DNA of 64,000 bases from Sphingomonadaceae bacterium 3R27E2-A (GCA_005503165.1 SCNT01000017.1:26502-90501); one strand, 5' to 3'; positions 17,248 to 26,680 are shown, numbered from the stretch's first letter. The notes: a model not told the origin generated them from the sequence alone. Program-made: numbers and translations.

Positions 17248-18018
17248 ATGATCGCGGCGCTCGACGCCTTGCCCATAGGCGCGGGCGTCGGGCTGGCGGC
17301 GCTGCTCGGGCTGGTGTTCGGCAGTTTCATTGCGACACTGGTGCTGCGCTGGCCCGACGGCCGCTCGGTGCTCGGCCGGTCGCAGTGCGATGCGTGCAAA
17401 CGCCCGCTCGGTCCCCTCGATCTCGTCCCGCTCGCTTCGGCGCTGGTGCTGCGCGGTCGCTGCCGAAGTTGCGGCGCACGCATCGACCCCTTCCATATGC
17501 AGGTCGAGCTGGCGTCGGGACTGATCGGCGCGCTGGCGCTGACGATCCTGCCCGGCACCGCGGGCTGGCTGTGGGCGCTGTTCGGCTGGCTGCTGCTGCC
17601 GCTCGCTTTGCTCGACGCGCGCCATATGTGGTTGCCCGACCGGCTCAATGCGCTGCTCGCGGTGACCGGCCTGCTGATCGCGGGCCCGATGCTGGGCACG
17701 GCGATGCTTGATCGCTGGATCGGCGCGCTCGCGGGCGGCCTGGCGCTGGCGCTGGTCGCCTTTCTGTTCAAGCGCCTGCGCGGCCGCGACGGCATGGGGG
17801 GCGGCGATCCCAAGCTGATGGCGGCGCTCGGCGCCTGGCTCGGCTGGCAGGCGTTGCCGCTGACTTTGCTGCTCGCCAGCTTCGGCGGGCTGGTCTGGGC
17901 GCTCTTCACCCAAGGAAAAGGGGACCGGCCGCTGTCGTTGCGATCGGTCCCCTTCGGAACGTTCCTGGCGATCGCGGCGTGGGCCGCGGTGCCGTTATGG
18001 CCGTTGCTGGCTGGATAG
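17248..18018 (+). CDS. gspO: Prepilin peptidase GspO
   Basis: Inner-membrane aspartyl prepilin peptidase of 256 residues that cleaves GspG-K leaders after Gly and methylates the new N-terminus. The N-terminal segment has GSFIATLVLRWP. Two CXXC pairs (CDAC...CRSC) form the zinc-type cytoplasmic loop. The catalytic aspartates are in LLDARHMWLPD and the GxGD-type motif GMGGGDPKLM. There are about seven to eight helices. It is the last gene of the operon, and it converges on pal with 34 bases between. Having its own peptidase means the unusual leaders of this operon are processed by an enzyme encoded with them. Confidence 0.95.
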   Translation: MIAALDALPIGAGVGLAALLGLVFGSFIATLVLRWPDGRSVLGRSQCDACKRPLGPLDLVPLASALVLRGRCRSCGARIDPFHMQVELASGLIGALALTILPGTAGWLWALFGWLLLPLALLDARHMWLPDRLNALLAVTGLLIAGPMLGTAMLDRWIGALAGGLALALVAFLFKRLRGRDGMGGGDPKLMAALGAWLGWQALPLTLLLASFGGLVWALFTQGKGDRPLSLRSVPFGTFLAIAAWAAVPLWPLLAG

Positions 18019-18052
18019 CCGGCACCGCCGACGTCAGTCGGAGAAAATAGGC

Positions 18053-18568
18053 TCAGCGCTGGATGACGACGGTCACCGCGCGGCGGTTCTTGGCATAGGC
18101 TTCCTCGTTCGACCCGAGCTCGGCCGGGCGTTCCTTGCCATAGCTGATCACCTCGATGCGTGACGGATCGACGCCGAGCGAAGCGAGATAGTTTTTCGCG
18201 GCGTTGGCGCGGCGCTCGCCGAGCGCGAGGTTGTAGTCGCGCGTACCGCGTTCGTCGGCATGGCCCTCGAGCAGGACGCGCACCGCGGGGTTGCGCTGCA
18301 GCCACTGCGCCTGGCTCGCCAGCGTCGCCTGGTCCTCGGCATCGACATTATACTGGTCGAAGCCGAAGAAGATGCGGTCCGACGAGACATTGTTGAGAAA
18401 GTCCTGCTGCGAGCCGGGCACCACCCCCGTGCCGGCGCCCGAACCGCCGCTGCCGTCGTCGATGCCGTCGGGATTGGGGGGCAGCACCTCGGGCGCCTTT
18501 TTCGAGCAGGCTCCGACCGCGAGCATCGCGATGGCCGCGAGCGTCGCGGTGGTTTTCTTGATCGTCAT
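18053..18568 (-). CDS. pal: Peptidoglycan-associated lipoprotein Pal
   Basis: Outer-membrane lipoprotein of 171 residues. The lipobox is AVGAC (Cys21), followed by a Gly/Ser linker and an OmpA-like peptidoglycan-binding domain (about 60-171) with VLLEGHADERGTRDYN and LGERRANAAKNYL. It anchors the outer membrane to the wall and works with the Tol proteins during division. It is the last gene of the tol operon. The 88-base gap after tolB contains a CCCATG...CATGGG stem at 18618-18639. Confidence 0.97.
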   Translation of the reverse strand: MTIKKTTATLAAIAMLAVGACSKKAPEVLPPNPDGIDDGSGGSGAGTGVVPGSQQDFLNNVSSDRIFFGFDQYNVDAEDQATLASQAQWLQRNPAVRVLLEGHADERGTRDYNLALGERRANAAKNYLASLGVDPSRIEVISYGKERPAELGSNEEAYAKNRRAVTVVIQR

Positions 18569-18656
18569 GGCATTGGTCCTCTTCTTGTTCGACCTTCAGT
18601 CCGGTTGGCGAAATTAACCCATGTTGAATACCGCATGGGAGCGAAATGGTTCCAGC

Positions 18657-20027
18657 TTACGGCCGGATCGGGCCCCAGCTGGGATCCGACCCGTCGCCGG
18701 GCGTGGGCAGGCGGCGCATGTTCACGCCGGTCAGGTCGACCTGCCACAGGCTCGACTTGCCTTCGCGCCCGCGCGAGGTGCGGAAGAATTGCAGCACGCG
18801 GCCGTTGGGCGACCAGGTCGGCGCCTCGTCCTGCCAGTCGTTGGTGAGCAGCCGCTCGCCGCCGCCCGACGGGGTCATCACCCCGACGCGGAACTCGCCG
18901 CCGCCCATCTTGGTAAAGGCGATCAGGTCGCCGCGCGGCGACCATTCGGGGGTGGCATAGCGCCCGCCGCCGAAGCTGATCCGCTGCTGGTTCGATCCGT
19001 CGATGTTCATCGTGTAGATCTGCTGGCCGCCCGAGCGGTCGCTTTCGAACACGATCTTCCTGCCGTCGGGCGAGAAGCTGCCCCCGACATCAATGCCGGG
19101 GTTGTTGGTGAGGCGCACCGGGGTGCCGCCCGCCGCCGAGACGCGGTAGATGTCGGTGTTGCCCGCGACCGCCATCGAGAAGAGGATCTGCGTCCCGTCG
19201 GGCGACCAGCGCGGCGCGAAGGTCGCGTTGCGGCTTTCGGTCACCAGCTTCTGCGTGCCCGCATCGACGTCGTAGATGAACACGCGGACGCGGTCCTGCA
19301 AATAGCTGACGTAGACGATCTTCTTGTAGTCGGGCGAGAAGCGCGGGCTGAGCGCGAGCGCCTGGCCGTTGGTGATGAAGCGGTGGTTGCCGCCGTCACT
19401 GTCCATGATCGCGAGGCGCTTGATGCGATTCCCCTTGGGTCCGCTCTCGGCGATATAGGCGACGCGGCTGTCGAAGAAGGGCGATTCGCCCGACAGCCGC
19501 GAATAGATGGCGTCGGCGCATTTATGCGCGGCGCGGCGCCAGTCACCGGGCTGGATCTCGAACCCCTGGCGCACCAGCTCGCTGCCGAGCTGGGTGTCGT
19601 AGAGGTAGCAGCCGACGATCAGCCCGCCGGTGCCGCTCGCCCGCACGAAACCGTGGACGACATTTTCGGCGTCGCGCGCCTGCCAGTCGGCGAAGCGCGG
19701 CGCGGTGACCTCGTTCATGGTGATCGCGCGGACGCTGCCGGGGCCGAGCGGGGCGTAGAGACCGCTGCGCTCGAGGTCGGCGGCGATGACCTCGGCGATC
19801 TGGCGGCCGAGGCTGTCGGTGCGCAGTCCCGCGACGGTGGTGACCGCCGGGGTCGCGAGCGCGGGGACGGCGATGACGGTGCGGTCCTGCGACAGCTCAC
19901 CTTCCACGGTCTCGCTGAGGCGTGGCGTGGGCGCCGGTGTTGACGCTTCGGATGGGGTTTGGGCTGCGAGCGGCGCAGCGAAAGAGATCGAAAGCGCCGT
20001 GGCGAGGAGGACTGTCTTTTTGGTCAT
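18657..20027 (-). CDS. tolB: Tol-Pal periplasmic protein TolB
   Basis: Periplasmic protein of 456 residues with an N-terminal signal peptide (ending LAAQ near residue 23), a small alpha/beta domain and a six-bladed beta-propeller made of repeated SPDGxxIxF/WSPDGT blades (SFSPDGRKIVFESDRSGG is one). It binds Pal and transmits force from TolA. The start ATG lies two bases after the tolA stop. Confidence 0.97.
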   Translation of the reverse strand: MTKKTVLLATALSISFAAPLAAQTPSEASTPAPTPRLSETVEGELSQDRTVIAVPALATPAVTTVAGLRTDSLGRQIAEVIAADLERSGLYAPLGPGSVRAITMNEVTAPRFADWQARDAENVVHGFVRASGTGGLIVGCYLYDTQLGSELVRQGFEIQPGDWRRAAHKCADAIYSRLSGESPFFDSRVAYIAESGPKGNRIKRLAIMDSDGGNHRFITNGQALALSPRFSPDYKKIVYVSYLQDRVRVFIYDVDAGTQKLVTESRNATFAPRWSPDGTQILFSMAVAGNTDIYRVSAAGGTPVRLTNNPGIDVGGSFSPDGRKIVFESDRSGGQQIYTMNIDGSNQQRISFGGGRYATPEWSPRGDLIAFTKMGGGEFRVGVMTPSGGGERLLTNDWQDEAPTWSPNGRVLQFFRTSRGREGKSSLWQVDLTGVNMRRLPTPGDGSDPSWGPIRP

Positions 20028-20029
20028 GA

Positions 20030-20854
20030 TTACCTCTTGAAGAAAGTCAGCTCGGCTTCTTTCCAGAAGCTGTAGCTATCATCGGGAAGCTCGGTGAACG
20101 GAGCTGCGAGTTCGACGGCGCGCTTGGCACATTCTTGGTGACGTGCGACCTGAAACTGATTGCTGTCATTCTGCCCGGTCGTGACCACACTCGTAAATCC
20201 GGCGAGAGCGCCCGATGGTGTGAGTTTGAACTCAACCTTGGTCCGTAACAGATTCACATCGAGACCGGAGACCTTGCAACCGTTCCACTTCGGCCGGACC
20301 TTGGCATTGATGCTGGCATCGATGGACTGGCGGACCTCGGCCGCGGTCTTGGCCGCGGGCGCGCCCTTGCTCGGCGACTTGGTCGGTTCGCGGCCCAGCC
20401 CGTCGACGATGCCGTCGAGCCGTCCGGTCGGGCGGACGCCCGCCTTCTTGGTCGGTGTCTTGGGAGCGGCCTTGGGGGCGGCTTTCTGGACCGCGGGCGG
20501 GAGTTTTTTTGCCGGCGGCGGGGTTTTCGGGCGCGCGACCTGTTTCGGCGTCGGTGCGGGGGTGGGGCGCACCACCGGTTCGGGCAGCGGCGGGGTCGGC
20601 TGCGGCTCGGGCGCGGCGATGTCGACCGCATCCTCCTCGCCCAGCCGCGCCGCGGGCGGCGTGTCGCTGATCACCGGCGCGCTCGACTCGGCCGCGGTCT
20701 CGGCGACCAGGTCGACTTCCATCGGCGGGTTGTCGAAGCGGCGCTCGCCCGCGGTCCATTGCACCGACAACAGGGCGATGATCAGGACATGCGCGACCAC
20801 CGCGATGGCGATGCCGCGTGCTTCGTTGCCGGTGACTGCCCGTGTTGCCGCCAT
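20030..20854 (-). CDS. tolA: Tol-Pal energy-transducing protein TolA
   Basis: Bitopic inner-membrane protein of 274 residues. One helix (about 13-31) is followed by a long Pro/Ala/Lys-rich periplasmic stalk (about 60-170) and a C-terminal TolA/TonB-like domain with VRQSIDASINAKVRPKWNGC. It couples the TolQR motor to TolB-Pal. The low-complexity stalk is normal for the family. Confidence 0.93.
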   Translation of the reverse strand: MAATRAVTGNEARGIAIAVVAHVLIIALLSVQWTAGERRFDNPPMEVDLVAETAAESSAPVISDTPPAARLGEEDAVDIAAPEPQPTPPLPEPVVRPTPAPTPKQVARPKTPPPAKKLPPAVQKAAPKAAPKTPTKKAGVRPTGRLDGIVDGLGREPTKSPSKGAPAAKTAAEVRQSIDASINAKVRPKWNGCKVSGLDVNLLRTKVEFKLTPSGALAGFTSVVTTGQNDSNQFQVARHQECAKRAVELAAPFTELPDDSYSFWKEAELTFFKR

Positions 20855-20863
20855 GATGCCAGC

Positions 20864-21388
20864 CTATGGCGCCGTGCCTGAACCGTCGGTGACCGCGGGG
20901 GTTCGGGCTTCGGGTCCGCGCTCGGCTCCGCCATCCGCCCCGGTGGTGACCAGCGCGATGCGCGTCAGCCCGGCGCGGTTGAGTTCGCCCATCACGCGCA
21001 TCACGCGGCCATAATCGAGCCCCTTGTCGGCGCGGAGCATGATCTGCTGCGGGCGCTCGCCCTCCTTCTGCGCCGCCGCGATCGCATCGAGCCGCGCGGG
21101 CAGTTCGGCCTCGGGCACGACCTCCTCGCCGATATAGATGGTGTCGTCGCCATTGATCGACAGCTGCACCGGCTCCTGCTCCTCGGTCTCGACCGGCTTG
21201 GCGCGGCTTTCGGGCAGGTCGACGGGCACCGCCGATGCGAGCAGCGGCGCGGTGATCATGAAGATGATCAGCAGCACCAGCATCACGTCGACGAGCGGGG
21301 TGACGTTGATCTCCGACATCGGCGCGCGGCGCCCGCCGCGCCCGCGCCGCCGGCCGCCGACGCCGCCCGAGGGGCCCGACATCGCCAT
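20864..21388 (-). CDS. tolR: Tol-Pal motor subunit TolR
   Basis: ExbD/TolR-type protein of 174 residues. A Gly/Arg-rich N-terminus leads to MSEINVTPLVDVMLVLLIIFM, containing the membrane helix with the conserved proton-channel Asp. A periplasmic domain follows, with LRADKGLDYGRVMRVM. The C-terminal tail is longer than usual and Gly/Thr-rich. Start and tolQ stop overlap by one base. Confidence 0.96.
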   Translation of the reverse strand: MAMSGPSGGVGGRRRGRGGRRAPMSEINVTPLVDVMLVLLIIFMITAPLLASAVPVDLPESRAKPVETEEQEPVQLSINGDDTIYIGEEVVPEAELPARLDAIAAAQKEGERPQQIMLRADKGLDYGRVMRVMGELNRAGLTRIALVTTGADGGAERGPEARTPAVTDGSGTAP

Positions 21389-22086
21389 CAGGCTTCGAGC
21401 TCCAGCTCGCGGCTGAAGGTCGCGTGCAGCCCGTCGGCGAAGCGGCCGAGACGCGATTCGAGGCGGTTCAGCCGCTGCGAAAAGCTGTTGTAGGCGATCA
21501 CCGCAGGGATCGCGGCGAACAGCCCGATCGCGGTCGCGAACAGCGCCTCGGCGATGCCCGGCGCGACGACCGCAAGGCTGCTGTTATTTTCCGCCGCGAT
21601 CGCGGTGAAGCTGCGCATGATGCCCCAGACGGTGCCGAACAGCCCGACGAAGGGCGCGACCGAACCGATGGTGGCGAGCGTGCCGATCTTCTCGGCCAGC
21701 CGGTCGACCTCGCCCGCCAGCGCGGCGTTCATCGCGATGCCCAGCCGCTCGCGCGTGCCGTCGCGGTCGATCGCCTTGCCCTTGGTCGAGCGGCGCCATT
21801 CGCTGATCCCCGCGGCGAGCACCTTGGCGCTCGGCAGTTCCTCGGCGCTGTTCTTGTCATAGAATTTGTCGATATTGTCGGCGCGCCAGAAATCGCGCTC
21901 GAAGCGCTCGGAATCGCGCATCATCTTGCCGACGCCGCGGCCGTGGGTGAAGATCACCATCCAGACATAGATGGACGCGAGCAGCAGCCCGATCATCACG
22001 CCTTTGACGACCCAGTCGGCCTGAAGGAACAGCGCGATCGGCGACAGCGTCGCCGCGTCGGCGGCCAGCGAGATATTGTCTAGCAA
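21388..22086 (-). CDS. tolQ: Tol-Pal motor subunit TolQ
   Basis: Inner-membrane protein of 232 residues of the ExbB/MotA family. Three helices lie near 25-45, 140-165 and 175-200, including VAPFVGLFGTVWGIMRSF and the Ala/Thr-rich GIAEALFATAIGLFAAIPAV. It forms the proton-driven motor with TolR. The start codon appears to be TTG (22084-22086) with GGAGAG eight bases upstream; no in-frame ATG precedes the first helix. It overlaps the ybgC stop. Confidence 0.95.
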   Translation of the reverse strand: MLDNISLAADAATLSPIALFLQADWVVKGVMIGLLLASIYVWMVIFTHGRGVGKMMRDSERFERDFWRADNIDKFYDKNSAEELPSAKVLAAGISEWRRSTKGKAIDRDGTRERLGIAMNAALAGEVDRLAEKIGTLATIGSVAPFVGLFGTVWGIMRSFTAIAAENNSSLAVVAPGIAEALFATAIGLFAAIPAVIAYNSFSQRLNRLESRLGRFADGLHATFSRELELEA

Positions 22087-22559
22087 GGGATAGTCTCTCC
22101 ATTCATGACGGCGGTGAAGCGCTGGACCCAGCCCGGGGGCTGGCGGCGGGGACGGCCTTCGGGGGACAGGAAGGCCGCGGTGACGCGGCCCTCGGTAAGC
22201 GTGTCGGAGCTGAACGCATCCTGACCACGAAGGATGCGCTGCGCGATGATCACGCTCGCGCCGCGCACTGCCTCGACAATGCTGACGACCAGCAGGTCGT
22301 CGTCGAGCTTCGCGGGGCTCCTGTATTTGATGGCGAGGTCGGTGACAGCCCAGGCGCCTTCGCCCGCCTCCATCGCGCTGCGCTGGTCGATGCCCGCGAG
22401 GCGCAGCATGTCCGAGCGTGCGCGCTCCATATAGCGCAGGTAATTGGCGTGATAGACGATGCCCGACAGGTCGGTGTCCTCGAAATAGACGCGCGCCCGG
22501 TAATGATGCGCGGCCCCGACAAAGGCGCCGGGGACGAAGGGGGGCGGGGCGTCGCTCAT
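22080..22559 (-). CDS. ybgC: Tol-Pal-associated acyl-CoA thioesterase YbgC
   Basis: Hot-dog-fold thioesterase of 159 residues. The YFEDTDLSGIVYHANYLRYMERAR segment near the N-terminus carries the catalytic Asp of the 4HBT/YbgC family. It acts in the cytoplasm on acyl-CoA or acyl-ACP and is conserved as the first gene of tol operons. The frame is open to 22652, but Met at 22559 (MSDAPPPF) gives the normal length. Confidence 0.92.
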   Translation of the reverse strand: MSDAPPPFVPGAFVGAAHHYRARVYFEDTDLSGIVYHANYLRYMERARSDMLRLAGIDQRSAMEAGEGAWAVTDLAIKYRSPAKLDDDLLVVSIVEAVRGASVIIAQRILRGQDAFSSDTLTEGRVTAAFLSPEGRPRRQPPGWVQRFTAVMNGETIPC

Positions 22560-22673
22560 CGCGTCAACCGATAGCCTTGCTTCGACTCGTCGCAAACCCC
22601 TGATCAACGCTTCGTCGCACGATAGCGCCGCTTGGTGGAATGAAAGCGGCACGAATCCGCGCCATTTTTCCTG

Positions 22674-23702
22674 CTATTTGCCCAGGTCGAAAAGTCCGTC
22701 CTGCGATCCGGCGGGGGGATTGAGCCCCAGATGCTTCCACGCGCTGGGGTTGAGCGTGCGCCCGCGCGCGGTGCGCGCGATCAGCCCGATCTGGAGCAGA
22801 TAGGGTTCGATGACGTCCTCGATCGTGTCGCGCGGCTCGCTGAGCCCCGCCGCCAGCGTCTCGACACCGACGGGGCCGCCGCGATAGATGTCGGCGATCA
22901 TCGTCAGGTAACGCCGGTCCATCGCGTCGAGCCCGAGCGCATCGACCTCGAGCCGGTTGAGCGCGGCGTCGGCGGCTTTGGCATCGACGATGGCGTGCCC
23001 CGCGACCGTCGCGAAATCGCGCACGCGGCGGAGCAGCCGCCCGGCGATGCGCGGGGTGCCGCGCGCGCGCCGCGCGATCTCGAGCGCGCCGTCGGGGGCG
23101 ATCGCGAGCCCGAGCAGCCGCGCGGCGCGCGTGATCACCTGCTCGAGCTCGCCATGGGTGTAGAAATTGAGCCGCACCGGGATGCCGAAACGATCGCGCA
23201 GCGGCGTCGTGAGCAACCCCTGCCGCGTCGTCGCGCCGACGAGGGTGAATTTGGGCAGGTCGATGCGCACGCTGCGCGCCGACGGCCCCTCGCCGATCAT
23301 GATATCGAGCGCGCGGTCCTCCATTGCGGGGTAGAGGATTTCCTCGACCGCGGGCGACAGGCGGTGGATCTCGTCGATGAAGAGGACATCGCCGTCCTCG
23401 AGATTGGTCAGCAGCGCGGCGAGGTCGCCCGCCTTGGCGATCACCGGACCGCTGGTCGAGCGGAAGCCGACGCCAAGCTCGCGCGCGACGATCTGCGCCA
23501 GCGTCGTCTTGCCCAGCCCCGGCGGCCCGAAGAAGAGCACATGGTCGAGCGCGTCGCCGCGCGCCTTCGCCGCCTCGACGAAGATCCGCAAATTCTCGCG
23601 CGCCGCCGCCTGCCCGACGAATTCGGCGAGCGACTTCGGCCGCAGCGCGGCGTCGGCATCCTCGGGAGTGCGATGCGGGGTGGTGAGGGCCGGCTCAGTC
23701 AT
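22674..23702 (-). CDS. ruvB: Holliday junction branch-migration helicase RuvB
   Basis: AAA+ motor of 342 residues that drives branch migration with RuvA. The Walker A is [13 protein letters not shown], Walker B is [12 protein letters not shown], sensor 1 is [20 protein letters not shown], and the C-terminal winged helix has [17 protein letters not shown]. Normal length. The start overlaps the upstream GFA gene by eight bases. Confidence 0.98.
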   Translation of the reverse strand: MTEPALTTPHRTPEDADAALRPKSLAEFVGQAAARENLRIFVEAAKARGDALDHVLFFGPPGLGKTTLAQIVARELGVGFRSTSGPVIAKAGDLAALLTNLEDGDVLFIDEIHRLSPAVEEILYPAMEDRALDIMIGEGPSARSVRIDLPKFTLVGATTRQGLLTTPLRDRFGIPVRLNFYTHGELEQVITRAARLLGLAIAPDGALEIARRARGTPRIAGRLLRRVRDFATVAGHAIVDAKAADAALNRLEVDALGLDAMDRRYLTMIADIYRGGPVGVETLAAGLSEPRDTIEDVIEPYLLQIGLIARTARGRTLNPSAWKHLGLNPPAGSQDGLFDLGK

Positions 23703-24105
23703 AATGCTCTATTGCCTCGCCGGCGATCGAAACCCAAGGTTCCTTGCGTTCCTCATAGACCGAGTAGTCGGGGACGAAGCCGTGACCCGGCTCGAAATTG
23801 CCGAGCGGGATCGCGTAGGCGTCGTGATAGGGCCGCGCGCGGTACCAGACGCCCGCGCCGCAGGTGGGGCAGAAGAAGCAGTCGGCGGTGTTGCCGCTGT
23901 CGCCGGTATATTGCCACATCTTCGCGGTCGCTTCGCCCTCGATGCGGACCTGCTCCTCCGGGAAGCGCACCTGCGCGGCAAAGGCGCTGCCGCTCCGCGC
24001 CTTGCACTCGCGGCAATGGCACACCGACACGCGGATCGGCTCGCCGGTGCAGGCGATGCGGATCTGGCCGCAGCGGCAGGAGGCGTGTCGGATGCGGCTT
24101 GTCAC
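23695..24105 (-). CDS. GFA-family (glutathione-dependent formaldehyde-activating-like) protein
   Basis: Protein of 136 residues with the zinc-binding pattern of the GFA/CENP-V family. [10 protein letters not shown] is followed by [14 protein letters not shown], then a distal [13 protein letters not shown] pair. Despite the family name, members are mostly of unknown substrate; a formaldehyde-glutathione role is not shown here. The GTG start overlaps the ruvA stop (GTGA) and the end overlaps the ruvB start, so it is translated as part of the ruv operon between ruvA and ruvB, which normally are adjacent. Confidence 0.88.
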   Translation of the reverse strand: MTSRIRHASCRCGQIRIACTGEPIRVSVCHCRECKARSGSAFAAQVRFPEEQVRIEGEATAKMWQYTGDSGNTADCFFCPTCGAGVWYRARPYHDAYAIPLGNFEPGHGFVPDYSVYEERKEPWVSIAGEAIEHYD

Positions 24106-24701
24106 CTGGCGGCCTTCTTGAGCGCCACGCGAACCAGCGCGTCAAGGCTCGCCCCGGCGCCCAGCTCCTCGCTCGCCGCCGCGACCGCGGCGCTTGCTTC
24201 GCCGGGTTTGAAGCCGAGGCCGGTGAGTGCGGCGATCGCGTCGCCGAGGGGGCCGGATGTGGCGGACAGGGCTGGATTCGAACCAGAAATCCCGCCGAGC
24301 GCCCCCGCCTTGTCCTTGAGCTCATGCGTGATCCGCTGCGCGAGTTTCGGCCCGACGCCGTTCGCGCGCGCGATCATCGCGCTGTCGCCGCTCGCGAGCG
24401 CGCGCTGCAGGTCGCCGATCTCGAGCGCCGAGAGGATTGCGAGCGCCACCTTGGCGCCGACGCCCTGGACGCTGGTGAGCAGGCGGAACCAGTCGCGCTC
24501 CTCGGCGCGCGCGAAGCCGAGCAGGCGCAGGAAATCCTCGCCGACGAGCATTTCGGTGTGGATGGTGACCTCGCCGCCGACCGCGCCGAGCGCGTCGAGG
24601 GTGCGCGCCGACGCCTCGACCAGATAGCCGACGCCGCCGACGTCGATCACCGCATGGCCTGCGCCGCTGCTGTCGAGCCGTCCGGTGAGTTTCGCGATCA
24701 T
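24102..24701 (-). CDS. ruvA: Holliday junction-binding protein RuvA
   Basis: Tetrameric junction-recognition protein of 199 residues. It has an OB-fold N-terminus ([27 protein letters not shown]), helix-hairpin-helix motifs ([19 protein letters not shown] and [18 protein letters not shown]) and a C-terminal three-helix domain ([16 protein letters not shown]) that contacts RuvB. Normal length. It follows ruvC across a 211-base gap containing palindromic element D. Confidence 0.97.
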   Translation of the reverse strand: MIAKLTGRLDSSGAGHAVIDVGGVGYLVEASARTLDALGAVGGEVTIHTEMLVGEDFLRLLGFARAEERDWFRLLTSVQGVGAKVALAILSALEIGDLQRALASGDSAMIARANGVGPKLAQRITHELKDKAGALGGISGSNPALSATSGPLGDAIAALTGLGFKPGEASAAVAAASEELGAGASLDALVRVALKKAAR

Positions 24702-24800
24702 TTTGCCTGCCTAGCGCGGTGAGAATGAAAAGGGAACAAGGAAGGAAGACTGGTTCGCACGAAGGCACAAAGAGATTTGCGCCGGACGAGCCGACGTGCT

Positions 24801-24860
24801 CCCCGGCGAAAGCCGCGGCCCAGTTGCGGCATATATGATGGTCCCCGGCTTTCGCCGGGG
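24801..24860 (+). repeat. Palindromic GCCGGGG element, copy D (intergenic)
   Basis: The arm 24801-24818 differs from the gspH/I/J copies by one base, and the arm at 24843-24860 is perfect, with 24 bases between. It lies in the ruvC-ruvA gap, is not translated, and shows the usual non-coding context of this element. Confidence 0.85.
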
Positions 24861-24912
24861 AACACCCCTTTGTGCCCTCATGCCTTTATGCGAGAAATCT
24901 CTTGCCCGAAGC

Positions 24913-25386
24913 CTAGCGCAAAGGCCGATGGTTCGCATGGCAGATCGCGACCGCCAGCGCATCCGCCGCGTCGGCGCCCGCGACCTTCGCGCCCGGCAAC
25001 AGCACGCGCAGCATCGACTGCACCTGCTCCTTCGCCGCGCCGCCGGTGCCGACGATCGCCTTCTTGACGAGGCGCGGGGCATATTCGGCGACGGGCAGCC
25101 CGCCGCGCGCGCAGGCGAGCAGCGCGACGCCGCGGGCGTGCGCGAGCTTGAGCGTCGATTGCGGATTGTCGTTGACGAAGACTTCCTCGACGGCGGCATG
25201 GGTCGGGGCGTGGTCGGCGAGCACCGCGGCGAGCGCGGTGTCGAGATAGGCAAGCCGCTCGGGCAGGGGGGTCCTGGCGTCGGTCTTGATCTGGCCGTTG
25301 GCGATATGGCCGATGCGGCTGCCCTCGACGCGGATCACGCCCCAGCCGGTGCAGCTGAGCGAGGGGTCGAGGCCGAGGATGATCAT
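24913..25386 (-). CDS. ruvC: Holliday junction endonuclease RuvC
   Basis: Resolvase of 157 residues. [17 protein letters not shown] holds the first catalytic Asp; the [13 protein letters not shown] segment has a catalytic Glu; [15 protein letters not shown] holds the last acidic residues. The frame is open 40 codons further, but that extension only translates a palindromic repeat (Pro/Gly/Arg-rich), so the ATG at 25386 is chosen, giving the standard length. Confidence 0.96.
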   Translation of the reverse strand: MIILGLDPSLSCTGWGVIRVEGSRIGHIANGQIKTDARTPLPERLAYLDTALAAVLADHAPTHAAVEEVFVNDNPQSTLKLAHARGVALLACARGGLPVAEYAPRLVKKAIVGTGGAAKEQVQSMLRVLLPGAKVAGADAADALAVAICHANHRPLR

Positions 25387-25395
25387 GGCTGAAAG

Positions 25396-25490
25396 CCCCT
25401 CCCCTTCAGGGGAGGGGTTGGGGTGGGGGCTGTCGAGGTAGCGGGAGGCCGCTGGCCCCCACCCCCGACCCCTCCCCTGAAGGGGAGGGG
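25396..25490. repeat. Long inverted repeat with CCCCTCCCC arms
   Basis: Near-perfect arms of about 35 bases face each other at 25396-25430 and 25454-25490. Each contains an inner hairpin CCCCTTCAGGGG or CCCCTGAAGGGG. It lies in the 112-base gap between yebC and ruvC. It looks like a dispersed GC-rich element and could also act as a transcription barrier. Confidence 0.8.
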
Positions 25491-25498
25491 AGAAATAT

Positions 25499-26245
25499 TC
25501 ACCCAAGCTTTTCCATCACCGCATCCGGGATCTCGTAATTGCCCCACACGGTCTGGACGTCGTCGTCGTCGTCGAGCGTGTCGATCAGCTTGAACAAAGT
25601 CTGCGCGACGCTTTCGTCGGCGACTTCGCTCTTCAGCGTCGGGCGCCACGCGAGCTTGACGCCCTCGGCCTCGCCCAGCTTGGCTTCGAGCGCCTTGGCG
25701 ACCTCGTGCAGGCTGTCGACGCTGGTCCAGATGTCGTGGCCCTCGTCGGTCGATTCGACGTCGTCGGCGCCCGCGTCGAGCGCGGCTTCGAACACCGTGT
25801 CGGCGTCGCCGGCACCGGCGCCATAGTTGATCAGGCCGAGGCGGTCGAAGCCGTGGCTGACGCTGCCCGAGGTGCCGAGGTTGCCGCCATTCTTGCTGAA
25901 CGCGGTGCGGACGTTGGTCGCGGTGCGGTTGCGGTTGTCGGTCAGCGCCTCGACGATCAGCGACACGCCGCCGGGGCCATAGCCTTCGTAGCGGATTTCC
26001 TCGTAATTCTCGCCGTCATTGCCCGCCGCCTTGTCGATCGCGCGCTGGATATTGTCCTTGGGCATCGACTGCGCCTTGGCGGCGTTGACCGCGGCGCGCA
26101 GGCGCGCGTTGGCGTCGGGGTCGGGCAGGCCCATCTTCGCGGCGACGGTGATTTCGCGGCTGAGCTTCGAAAAGAGGCTGCTGCGCTTTTTGTCCTGCGC
26201 ACCCTTGCGGTGCATGATGTTCTTGAACTTGCTATGGCCGGCCAC
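25499..26245 (-). CDS. yebC: YebC/PmpR (TACO1-like) family protein
   Basis: Protein of 248 residues of the conserved YebC family. The N-terminus [20 protein letters not shown] is the family signature, followed by [33 protein letters not shown] and [12 protein letters not shown]. Family members have been described both as DNA-binding regulators and as translation factors easing ribosome stalling at proline runs. Start codon is GTG. Its position upstream of ruvC is common in bacteria. Confidence 0.96.
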   Translation of the reverse strand: MAGHSKFKNIMHRKGAQDKKRSSLFSKLSREITVAAKMGLPDPDANARLRAAVNAAKAQSMPKDNIQRAIDKAAGNDGENYEEIRYEGYGPGGVSLIVEALTDNRNRTATNVRTAFSKNGGNLGTSGSVSHGFDRLGLINYGAGAGDADTVFEAALDAGADDVESTDEGHDIWTSVDSLHEVAKALEAKLGEAEGVKLAWRPTLKSEVADESVAQTLFKLIDTLDDDDDVQTVWGNYEIPDAVMEKLG

Positions 26246-26342
26246 GGCCTACCTCCATCACATGGGAAAATGTGGCGCCGCCCTAGCGCGCGGGCGGCGT
26301 CCACACAACTGCGCTGTCAGGCGCGCGCCAGCGGGCGTGCGG

Positions 26343-26660
26343 TCAGACGACCACCGCGGTCCCGCTCGCCGACACCATCAGCATCGAGCCGTTCTGGCCG
26401 AGCACCTCGTAATCGAGGTCGACGCCGATCACCGCATTACCGCCGAGGCGCGCGGCTTCGGCTTCCATCTCGCCGATCGCTTCCTTGCGCGCGCGGGCGA
26501 GGACGTCCTCATATTTGCCCGAGCGGCCGCCGACGATGTCGGTGATGCTGGCGAACAGGTCGCGGAACAGGTTGGCGCCGACGATCACCTCGCCGGTGAC
26601 GATGCCCAGATATTCGCGGACCGGATGGCCCTCGAGCGTGTTGGTGGTGGTGCTGAACAT
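26343..26660 (-). CDS. YbjQ/UPF0145 family protein
   Basis: Protein of 105 residues of the YbjQ (putative heavy-metal-binding) family. It has the [17 protein letters not shown] opening and the [13 protein letters not shown] motif that recurs in the family. The fold is a small oligomeric alpha/beta domain; function is unknown. It stands alone between yebC and gapR with a dispersed repeat upstream. Confidence 0.88.
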   Translation of the reverse strand: MFSTTTNTLEGHPVREYLGIVTGEVIVGANLFRDLFASITDIVGGRSGKYEDVLARARKEAIGEMEAEAARLGGNAVIGVDLDYEVLGQNGSMLMVSASGTAVVV

Positions 26661-26680
26661 GTATCTGGCTCCCTCTGTTC

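Noticed and set aside
25387..25506. 40-codon N-terminal extension of RuvC
   Set aside because: It translates the inverted repeat at 25396-25490. The normal RuvC start [10 protein letters not shown] follows at 25386.
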